From contig CAMOQW010000036.1 of the NCBI GenBank assembly GCA_946623195.1, forward strand, positions 1 through 18,083: a stretch of 18,083 bases of DNA. The letters run 5' to 3'. Every line of letters starts with the position of its first letter. The stretch's first letter is position 1. Made by a program: the position numbers and the translations under genes. Under the pieces are notes generated by a model. That model was not told the DNA's origin, made no database searches, and saw only the letters and a program-made list of their open reading frames with translations. Shown in pieces: positions 7,745 through 14,126 of this stretch. This stretch comes from an uncultured Prevotella sp. Its GTDB lineage: Bacteria > Bacteroidota > Bacteroidia > Bacteroidales > Bacteroidaceae.

Positions 7745-7776
7745 ATTGTGAGGTTCGAAAAAACGTCGTACCTTTG
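7745..7776 (+). promoter_or_regulatory. Promoter of the structured RNA (TTG-N21-TACCTTTG)
   Basis: TTG at 7745-7747 and TACCTTTG at 7769-7776 are 21 bases apart, within the Bacteroidetes range. Transcription would start near 7780. Confidence 0.75.
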
Positions 7777-7779
7777 CAT

Positions 7780-8093
7780 CGTCAACAAAAGACAATGACT
7801 GAGTGCAGTCATAATGGTTAATAGATTGTTTTAGGTTAGTAGTAATATTTATAGTTTTAGGTTTTTAGTTATTGGTAAGAAGAAAGTTTTAAATGTGTTA
7901 GGATAACAGTGGTCGCCGTGAGGCGCTCATAACTTTCTTTTTTAAATTGATTAAGTTAGTATTAGTAATATATGCTGCCGAAAGGCAGTCCGCCAGTCGG
8001 GAGGCTGGTTTCCTGTTTTGGAAAAGGATTTTTAGTTAAACATAGGCTTTTTTGGAATGCCGCTGCTCGTTGAAGAGTCGCGGTATTTTTTTT
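7780..8093 (+). ncRNA. Stand-alone structured non-coding RNA, about 310 nt, family not identified
   Basis: This stretch has a strong promoter, no long ORF on the sense strand and an intrinsic terminator, and it folds well. A 12-bp helix (7877-7888 with 7931-7942, one G-U pair) encloses a GTGA-capped hairpin (7914-7925). Then follow CTGCC-GAAA-GGCAG (7975-7988), CCAGTC-GGGA-GGCTGG (7993-8008) and TTTCC-N6-GGAAA (8009-8024). Three of these loops are GNRA tetraloops. The 5' part has an ATGACT/AGTCAT stem at 7795-7812 and an AU-rich stretch. The segment GTTAGTAGTAATAT (7835-7848) recurs as GTTAGTATTAGTAATAT (7955-7971). It does not show the signatures I know for RNase P RNA, tmRNA or SRP RNA. A 6S-like RNA or the Rfam 'Bacteroidales-1' class is possible; I cannot decide by eye. 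An 8-codon ORF at 7795-7821 could be a leader peptide, but the terminator makes a simple mRNA leader less likely. Confidence 0.6.
8057..8093 (+). terminator. Intrinsic terminator of the structured RNA
   Basis: ATGCCGC (8057-8063) pairs with GCGGTAT (8080-8086). After one mismatch an inner stem pairs around the loop GTTGAA. Eight T's follow (8086-8093). It separates the RNA from the lipoprotein gene, which has its own promoter. Confidence 0.85.
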
Positions 8094-8152
8094 GTGCCTG
8101 ACAAGGTGGACAGCTTTAGGGCTTTCCCTATACATTTTTCGGGAATATCCCC

Positions 8153-8182
8153 TTGCGTTTTCCAGGAAAATAGTTACCTTTG
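8153..8182 (+). promoter_or_regulatory. Promoter of the glycine-zipper lipoprotein gene (TTG-N19-TACCTTTG)
   Basis: TTG at 8153-8155 and TACCTTTG at 8175-8182, 19 bases apart. The predicted leader is about 20 bases and has no clear Shine-Dalgarno site. Confidence 0.75.
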
Positions 8183-8207
8183 CAACGGACATTAAAACAA
8201 TAAGACA

Positions 8208-8999
8208 ATGATGAAGAATACTTTAATGGCTTTGATTGCCTCAGCGCTCCTGCTGAGCAGCTGTGGCACTTATACAGGACAGGGGGCCTATGTGGGCGGT
8301 TCGTTCGGTTCTATTCTGGGCTCGGCTATCGGTGGTATCGCCGGAGGCTGGCGCGGCAGTGACGTTGGAACCATAGTGGGCATGGCCGGTGGTGCCGCCA
8401 TCGGTGCTGCCATCGGTGCTGCTGCCGACCAGAAGCAGGCAGAGCAGGTGGAGCAGTACAAGCGCGAACGGGCCCAGCGACAGGACCGATATGGTCAGTC
8501 GAGACGGGCTGAGTCGGCTGGTTCCTATGATGACAGTGGCTTCGATGCCACCAATAGTGCCGACGATCGTATCGACTTTGACGGTGCCGGACCTACGGGG
8601 CCTGTAGGTTCTGTCGGTTCCACGACGGTAGAACCCATGACCGACAATGCCAAGCTGGAGATTCGCAACATCAACATCCTGGATGGCAACCGCGACGGTG
8701 TGTTACGTGCCGGCGAGGAGTGTAAAATCTCCTTCGAGGTGATGAACTGTTCCGGCAATCCTGTCTATGACGTTCGGCCTATGGTGACGGAAGTAACCGG
8801 CAACAAGCGCATCTATATCTCCCCCAATCTGCATGTGGAAAGTATTCCGCCACATACGGGTATTCGCTATACTGCATCGTTGCTGGCCGACAAGAAGCTG
8901 AAAGACGGCAACGCAGTCATTCGTGTCGGAGTGGCACATGGCAGCAGTCAGGATGTTGCCAGTAATCAAGATATTACGATAAAGACGAGCCGTAAGTAG
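8208..8999 (+). CDS. Glycine-zipper lipoprotein with a C-terminal beta domain
   Basis: Function unknown. A 19-residue lipoprotein signal ends in LLSSC, so C19 is the probable lipidated residue and the protein is anchored in the cell envelope. Residues 28-73 are a glycine zipper (VGGSFGSILGSAIGGIAGGW, then a second GxxxG block GMAGGAAIGAAIGAAA), as in SlyB/YMGG-type proteins that insert into or span membranes. A charged, glutamine-rich linker (75-145) leads to a beta-rich domain (149-243) of the kind that packs like an immunoglobulin fold. It contains DGNRDGVLRAGE (159-170), which fits a 12-residue EF-hand-like calcium loop. The gene has its own promoter and terminator and stands alone. ATG 8208 and ATG 8211 are both possible starts. 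Confidence 0.8.
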   Translation: MMKNTLMALIASALLLSSCGTYTGQGAYVGGSFGSILGSAIGGIAGGWRGSDVGTIVGMAGGAAIGAAIGAAADQKQAEQVEQYKRERAQRQDRYGQSRRAESAGSYDDSGFDATNSADDRIDFDGAGPTGPVGSVGSTTVEPMTDNAKLEIRNINILDGNRDGVLRAGEECKISFEVMNCSGNPVYDVRPMVTEVTGNKRIYISPNLHVESIPPHTGIRYTASLLADKKLKDGNAVIRVGVAHGSSQDVASNQDITIKTSRK

Positions 9000-9011
9000 G
9001 CTCGTCTTTTT
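8981..9011 (+). terminator. Intrinsic terminator of the lipoprotein gene
   Basis: A perfect 11-bp inverted repeat, AAAGACGAGCC and GGCTCGTCTTT, has a 7-base loop and ends in five T's. The stop codon lies at the loop/stem border, so the stem begins inside the coding region. It also stands between this gene and convergent rlpA. Confidence 0.88.
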
Positions 9012-9029
9012 CTATGTGGACAGCGGTTA

Positions 9030-9542
9030 TTACTTGTTCTGGGTGGCATCCTCTTTCATGTCCTGCCAGTAGGGGGTAATGCCGCTGGAGCCCTCATTGG
9101 TTTCCAGTTCCAACTCGGGAACCTCGATGTCGTCGGGCGGAAGGAAGGGCACGATGATGTCGTTGGCCTTTTGCACGGTGACCATTGCTACACCTTGCGA
9201 GATGATGCCCAATTCTTTGGCGGCTCGCCAGGAAAGGTCTACAATACGGCTGCGGACAAAAGGACCGCGGTCGGTGACCCGGACAATGACGGAGCGGCCG
9301 TTGGCGGGATTGTAGACTTTCAGTTTGGTGCCAAAGGGATAGGAGCGGTGGGCACACGTCAGGCTGTCCGGGTGCAGGCGCTCGCCACTGGCCGTCCGGC
9401 GGCCTGTTAAGCTCTTGGAATAATAAGAAGCCTTGCCGGTTTGGGATTGGCCATCAAGAGTCGAGAGTTGGCAGCTGATGAGTGCAGCGCATGTCAATAT
9501 GCACCGCTTGATATATTTGCTATGTGAAAACACCCTCATCAT
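9030..9542 (-). CDS. rlpA: RlpA-like double-psi beta-barrel protein
   Basis: RlpA proteins act on peptidoglycan in the envelope; in Pseudomonas RlpA is a lytic transglycosylase for denuded glycans at the septum. The 170-residue protein has an export signal whose ALISC (C24) fits a lipobox. The double-psi beta barrel (about 36-118) has [39 protein letters not shown] and [20 protein letters not shown]. The E of ASGE and the D of TDRGP match the proposed catalytic acids. There is no SPOR domain; the tail (120-170) is acidic and probably disordered. The start follows a GGGAG site 7 bases upstream (ATGATG, either one possible). It lies 21 bases after gdhA, so it is likely cotranscribed with it. 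Confidence 0.88.
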   Translation of the reverse strand: MMRVFSHSKYIKRCILTCAALISCQLSTLDGQSQTGKASYYSKSLTGRRTASGERLHPDSLTCAHRSYPFGTKLKVYNPANGRSVIVRVTDRGPFVRSRIVDLSWRAAKELGIISQGVAMVTVQKANDIIVPFLPPDDIEVPELELETNEGSSGITPYWQDMKEDATQNK

Positions 9543-9563
9543 CTGTCAACTCCCAGTTCTCTG

Positions 9564-10901
9564 CTATACGATGCCTTGTGCCATCATGGCATTGGCTACT
9601 TTCATGAAGCCGGCGACATTGGCGCCCTTCACGTAGTCGATGTAGCCGTCGGGCTGCTTACCGTATTTGACACACTGCTCATGGATGCTCGACATAATCT
9701 GATGCAGCTTCTGGTCTACTTCAGCCTCACTCCAGCCTAAGCGCATGGAGTTCTGCGTCATCTCCAGACCACTGGTGGCCACACCGCCAGCATTGACGGC
9801 CTTGCCAGGTGCAAACAATTGATGGGCAGCAATGAATTTCTCGGCAGCTTCTGCTGTGCATCCCATGTTGCTCACTTCAGCCACACACAGTGGTTTGCTG
9901 GCCAGAATCTGGTCTGCATCCTGACCGTTCAGCTCGTTTTGAGTAGCACATGGCAGATAGATGTCGGCCTTGCGCTCCCAGGGTTTCTTGCCGGGGAAGA
10001 ACTCTGCTCCATCGAACTCGTCAACGTAAGGTTGGCAGACGTCATTACCCGAGGCACGCAGTTCCAACAGGTATGCTATCTTTTCATCGTCAAGTCCGGC
10101 AGGATCGTAGACGTAGCCGTCAGGACCACTGATGGTGATCACCTTGGCCCCTAATTCGGTAGCCTTCTTGGCGGCACCCCATGCCACATTGCCGAAACCG
10201 GAAATGGCCACGGTCTTGCCCTTGATGTCGAGCCCGTGGGTCTGTAGCATCTGGTTGACGAAGTACAAAGCACCAAAGCCGGTGGCTTCGGGACGAATCT
10301 TGGAACCGCCCCACTCGATACCCTTACCCGTCAGCACGCCCTGGAACTGGTGAGTCAGCTTCTTGTATTGTCCGAAGAGGTAGCCAATCTCGCGGGCTCC
10401 CACGCCGATGTCGCCGGCCGGTACGTCCTCGTCGGGACCAATGTGGCGATAAAGCTCGGTCATAAAAGCCTGGCAGAAGCGCATCACTTCATGGTCAGAG
10501 CGTCCGCGGATGCTGAAGTCGGCACCGCCCTTGCCGCCACCCATGGGCAGCGTGGTCAGCGAGTTCTTGAAGGTTTGCTCAAAGCCCAGGAACTTCAGGA
10601 TGCTGAGGTTCACAGAGGGATGGAAACGCAGGCCTCCCTTGTACGGCCCTATGGCGGAATTGAACTGTACCCGGTATCCGATGTTGACGTGCACCTCGCC
10701 CTTGTCGTCAGTCCAAGGTACGCGGAACGTGATGATACGCTCTGGTTCCACGATACGCTCAATCAGTTTGACTTTCTCGAATTCGGGATGCTGATTGTAG
10801 ACATCCTCAATTGACACCAACACTTCACGTACTGCCTGCAGGTATTCTGATTCACCCGGGTGCTTATGTTCCAGGTCCTGCATGATTTTCTCTACATTCA
10901 T
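9564..10901 (-). CDS. gdhA: Glutamate dehydrogenase (hexameric type)
   Basis: Interconverts glutamate with 2-oxoglutarate plus ammonia, the main route of ammonia assimilation in many Bacteroidales. The 445-residue length is standard for the small hexameric class. Visible motifs are NIGYRVQFNSAIGPYKGGLR, PMGGGKGGADF with catalytic K124, PAGDIGVGAREIG (D164), and the dinucleotide loop ISGFGNVAWG (233-242). VAEVSNMGCT replaces the VAEGANMP common elsewhere; I recall that variant from Bacteroides enzymes. NAD or NADP preference cannot be settled by eye. It is transcribed from a good promoter about 55 bases upstream, divergent from the receiver/ATP-grasp gene, with rlpA downstream. Confidence 0.96.
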   Translation of the reverse strand: MNVEKIMQDLEHKHPGESEYLQAVREVLVSIEDVYNQHPEFEKVKLIERIVEPERIITFRVPWTDDKGEVHVNIGYRVQFNSAIGPYKGGLRFHPSVNLSILKFLGFEQTFKNSLTTLPMGGGKGGADFSIRGRSDHEVMRFCQAFMTELYRHIGPDEDVPAGDIGVGAREIGYLFGQYKKLTHQFQGVLTGKGIEWGGSKIRPEATGFGALYFVNQMLQTHGLDIKGKTVAISGFGNVAWGAAKKATELGAKVITISGPDGYVYDPAGLDDEKIAYLLELRASGNDVCQPYVDEFDGAEFFPGKKPWERKADIYLPCATQNELNGQDADQILASKPLCVAEVSNMGCTAEAAEKFIAAHQLFAPGKAVNAGGVATSGLEMTQNSMRLGWSEAEVDQKLHQIMSSIHEQCVKYGKQPDGYIDYVKGANVAGFMKVANAMMAQGIV

Positions 10902-10958
10902 AGTATAAGGTATTTAAAAGTTAGACAGACAATATGTCATTATGTTATTATTACTTCG

Positions 10959-10989
10959 CAAAAATAAGGAATTTCCTGCATATAGCCAA
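10959..10989 (-). promoter_or_regulatory. Promoter of gdhA-rlpA (TTG-N20-TATTTTTG)
   Basis: On the minus strand TTG (10989-10987) and TATTTTTG (10966-10959) are 20 bases apart. The predicted leader is about 50 bases. Confidence 0.75.
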
Positions 10990-11066
10990 GGAAACTTCCA
11001 ATTATTTTTCCGAATTAGTTACATTTTGTTAAATTCGCCTGTTTGTAGCACGAGCATGGTAGCCAT

Positions 11067-11087
11067 ATAATTCATAATTCATAATTA
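11067..11087. repeat. Heptamer tandem repeat ATAATTC x3
   Basis: Two perfect copies of ATAATTC and a third ending in A (ATAATTA), with period 7. It lies directly upstream of the -7 box of the receiver/ATP-grasp gene, where the -33 element would be. Confidence 0.75.
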
Positions 11088-11092
11088 TTTTC

Positions 11093-11100
11093 TACCTTTG
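11093..11100 (+). promoter_or_regulatory. -7 box TACCTTTG for the receiver/ATP-grasp gene
   Basis: Exact -7 match 17 bases before the ATG at 11118, so the leader is short and lacks a Shine-Dalgarno site. No TTG is seen at the -33 position, which is repeat sequence. Confidence 0.65.
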
Positions 11101-11117
11101 CACGAAAATAGTGTAAT

Positions 11118-14100
11118 ATGAGTGCTACGAATATACCTCAGGAGTTTAACAACTTTTTCCTAAAGGACGTGTCGTTTGTCAATCTGATGACGAAACGAAT
11201 TTTCAACGTGCTGATAGTGGCCAACCCCTACGATGCCTTCATGCTGGAGGACGACGGACGTATTGACGAGAAAGTGTTCGACGAGTATAGCGAGCTGGGC
11301 ATGCGCTACCCACCGACGTTCCGTCAGGTTTCTTCTACCGAAGAGGCCCGCGAACTGCTGGGAACTACCGACATCGACCTGGTCATCTGTATGCCGGGTA
11401 ATGCCGACAACGATGCCTTTGCCGTAGCACGCGACATCAAGCAGATGGTGCCCCACATCCCCTGTGTGGTGCTCACTCCTTTCTCGCACGGCATTACCAA
11501 ACGCATTGAAAACGAGGACATGACCATCTTTGATTATGTGTTCTGCTGGTTAGGCAATACCAACCTCATCCTCTCGATTATCAAGCTGATAGAGGACCAG
11601 ATGAACATTGAGCACGACATCAAGGAGGCCGGCGTGCAGATGATTCTGCTGGTTGAGGATAACATCCGCTTCTACTCCTCCGTGCTGCCCAACCTGTATA
11701 ACTACATCCTGGCGCAGTCGAAGAATTTCTCCACCGAGGCCCTCAACCCCCATGCTGCCGCCCAGCGTAAGCGCGGACGACCGAAGGTGGTGCTGGCTAC
11801 GACCTACGAGGAGGCCATCCATTGGTATGAGACGTATTCCGACAATGTGTTGGGTGTCATCAGCGACACCCGCTTCCCGATGCGTGGCGTCAGCGGCCGG
11901 CTGGCTCACGTTGAAGAAGGCGACCCGGAGGCCGGTCTGAAACTGTTGCGTGAAATCAGGAAGCGCGACGAGTATGTGCCGCTCATCCTGCAGAGTTCCG
12001 AGATAGTCAATAAGGAGAAGGCCCGGCAGGAGGGTTTCCATTTTGTAGACAAGAACTCGAAGAAGATGAATGTCGACCTGCGTCAGCTCATCGAGGAACA
12101 CATGGGTTTTGGCGACTTCGTGTTCCGCGATCCGGCGACGAAGGCTGAGATAGCCCGCGTGTCGTCGTTGAAGGAGCTGCAGGACAACATCTTCAAGATT
12201 CCCAACGACTCCATGCTCTATCATATCAGCCGCAACCACATGAGCCGCTGGCTCAGTGCACGTGCCATCTTCCCTGTCTCGCAGTTCCTGAAGACGGTCA
12301 CCTGGCATAAGCTGCAGGATGTCGATGCCCACCGCCAGATTATCTTCGATGCCATCGTGCAGTATCGCCGCATGAAGAACATCGGCATCGTGGCCGTCTT
12401 CGACCGGCTGAAGTTCGACCGCTATGCCCACTTTGCGCGAATCGGTGAGGGTTCGTTAGGCGGCAAGGGCCGTGGTCTGGCATTCCTTGACAACATCATC
12501 AAGCGGCATCCCGAACTGAACCATTTTGAGAATGCTACCGTGTCGATTCCGAAGACCGTGGTGCTCTGTACCGACTTCTTCGATGAGTTCATGGACAAGA
12601 ACAACCTGTGGGGCATAGCCCTGAGCGATGCCCCCGATGAGGAAATCCTGCAGCACTTCCTGCGTGCCCAACTGCCCGACTCACTGATTGCCGACTTCTT
12701 TACGTTCTTCGATGCCGTCAAGTCACCCATTGCCGTGCGTTCCTCGTCGTTGCTCGAAGACTCCCACTATCAGCCCTTTGCCGGCATCTACTCCACCTAC
12801 ATGATACCCTATTTGGAGGATAAGTACGAGATGCTGCGCATGTTGGCCTGTGCCATCAAGGGTGTCTATGCTTCCGTTTACTATCGTGACTCGAAAGCCT
12901 ATATGACCGCCACCTCCAACGTCATCGACCAGGAGAAGATGGCCGTCATCCTGCAGGAGGTGGTGGGCCGTCAGTATGGCGACAAGTTCTATCCCACGTT
13001 CTCGGGCGTGCTGCGCTCGCTCAACTACTATCCCATTGGCGACGAACTGGCCGAAGAGGGTATCGCCTCGCTGGCCCTCGGACTGGGCAAGTATATCGTG
13101 GATGGCGGACAGACGCTGCGCGTGTCGCCCTATCACCCCCATCAGGTGCTGCAGACTTCTGAGATGGAAACGGCTCTGAGTGAGACGCAGACCCGCTTCT
13201 ATGCCCTCGACATGAGTCATGTGGGCGACGACTTCAAGGTGGACGACGGGTTCAACATCAAGAACCTCCGTGTCAAGGAAGCCGACAAGGATGGCTCTCT
13301 GCAGGGCATCGCCTCCACCTACGACCCCAACGACCAGGTGATTCGTGACGGCATCTACGAAGGAGGCCGCAAGGTCATCTCCTTCAGTGGTGTCTTGCAG
13401 CATGGCATCTTCCCGCTGCCTGAGATTCTGCAACTCTCGCAGAAGTATGGCTCTGAAGAGATGCGACGTCCGGTGGAGATAGAGTTTGCCTGCAATCTGC
13501 AGGGAGCAGGCAGTGCCACTACGGGCGATTTCTACCTGCTCCAGATACGTCCCATCGTCGACTCCAAGCAGGTGCTTGACGAAGACCTGTCGGCCATTCC
13601 CGACGAGCAATGCCTGCTGCGCTCGCACAACTCGCTGGGACATGGCATTTCCGAGGACGTGGTCGATGTAGTCTATGTCAAGGCTGGCGATGACTTCACG
13701 GCGACCAACAACCCCGTCATTGCCGACCAGATAGAACAAATCAACCGCAAGTTCCTGGCAGAGGACAAGAACTACGTGCTCATTGGTCCGGGTCGTTGGG
13801 GGTCCAGCGACTACTGGCTGGGCATTCCCGTCAAGTGGCCCCACATCTCGGCAGCGCGTGTCATCGTGGAGGCTGCTCCTAAGAACTACCATGTAGACCC
13901 CTCGCAGGGTACTCACTTCTTCCAGAACCTGACCAGTTTCGGTGTGGGTTATTTCACTGTCAATACCTATACGGGCGATGGGGTGCTACAAACGGAAATC
14001 CTCGACAGCATGCCTGCCGTCGAGGAAACGGAATATGTGCGCCATGTGCGCTTCCAGCGTCCATTGAAGATTATGATGGACGGCAAGAAGCAGCATGGTG

Positions 14101-14126
14101 TGGTCTTACTGCCCACCGAGGCGTGA
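11118..14126 (+). CDS. Double receiver / PEP synthase-type ATP-grasp fusion protein
   Basis: Function unknown; 1002 residues, cytosolic. Residues 28-160 resemble a response-regulator receiver but lack the phosphoacceptor Asp: DLVICMPGN places V where D should be. Residues 173-330 look like a functional receiver: acidic pair E180-D181 (LLVEDN), D250 in VISDTRFPM, S293/S294 and K312. Residues 440-815 are the ATP-grasp domain of PEP synthase and pyruvate phosphate dikinase: GSLGGKGRGLAFL, AVRSSSLLED, PFAGIYSTY, ALGLGKYIVDGG and the closing FYLLQIRPI. The phosphohistidine domain (no TSHAA-like motif) and the PEP/pyruvate barrel are absent. Instead a C-terminal domain (820-1002) carries GPGRWGSSDYWLGIPVKW and SQGTHFFQNLTS. 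I infer a signal-controlled ATP-dependent phosphotransferase; the substrate is unknown. Automatic annotation as PEP synthase would be misleading. An alternative start is M24 (11187). The end overlaps the convergent gene by 21 bases. Confidence 0.85.
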   Translation: MSATNIPQEFNNFFLKDVSFVNLMTKRIFNVLIVANPYDAFMLEDDGRIDEKVFDEYSELGMRYPPTFRQVSSTEEARELLGTTDIDLVICMPGNADNDAFAVARDIKQMVPHIPCVVLTPFSHGITKRIENEDMTIFDYVFCWLGNTNLILSIIKLIEDQMNIEHDIKEAGVQMILLVEDNIRFYSSVLPNLYNYILAQSKNFSTEALNPHAAAQRKRGRPKVVLATTYEEAIHWYETYSDNVLGVISDTRFPMRGVSGRLAHVEEGDPEAGLKLLREIRKRDEYVPLILQSSEIVNKEKARQEGFHFVDKNSKKMNVDLRQLIEEHMGFGDFVFRDPATKAEIARVSSLKELQDNIFKIPNDSMLYHISRNHMSRWLSARAIFPVSQFLKTVTWHKLQDVDAHRQIIFDAIVQYRRMKNIGIVAVFDRLKFDRYAHFARIGEGSLGGKGRGLAFLDNIIKRHPELNHFENATVSIPKTVVLCTDFFDEFMDKNNLWGIALSDAPDEEILQHFLRAQLPDSLIADFFTFFDAVKSPIAVRSSSLLEDSHYQPFAGIYSTYMIPYLEDKYEMLRMLACAIKGVYASVYYRDSKAYMTATSNVIDQEKMAVILQEVVGRQYGDKFYPTFSGVLRSLNYYPIGDELAEEGIASLALGLGKYIVDGGQTLRVSPYHPHQVLQTSEMETALSETQTRFYALDMSHVGDDFKVDDGFNIKNLRVKEADKDGSLQGIASTYDPNDQVIRDGIYEGGRKVISFSGVLQHGIFPLPEILQLSQKYGSEEMRRPVEIEFACNLQGAGSATTGDFYLLQIRPIVDSKQVLDEDLSAIPDEQCLLRSHNSLGHGISEDVVDVVYVKAGDDFTATNNPVIADQIEQINRKFLAEDKNYVLIGPGRWGSSDYWLGIPVKWPHISAARVIVEAAPKNYHVDPSQGTHFFQNLTSFGVGYFTVNTYTGDGVLQTEILDSMPAVEETEYVRHVRFQRPLKIMMDGKKQHGVVLLPTEA

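Noticed and set aside
7962..8192. 76-codon minus-strand frame over the structured RNA
   Set aside because: It runs through the hairpins and terminator, which explain the sequence better; no promoter or ribosome site.
12723..13916. 397-codon antisense frame in the receiver/ATP-grasp gene (and a 293-codon one at 11550-12431)
   Set aside because: Shadows of a GC-rich, biased coding frame; no family resemblance.
11118..14126. Annotation as phosphoenolpyruvate synthase
   Set aside because: Only the ATP-grasp domain is present; the phosphohistidine and PEP-binding domains needed for the reaction are missing.
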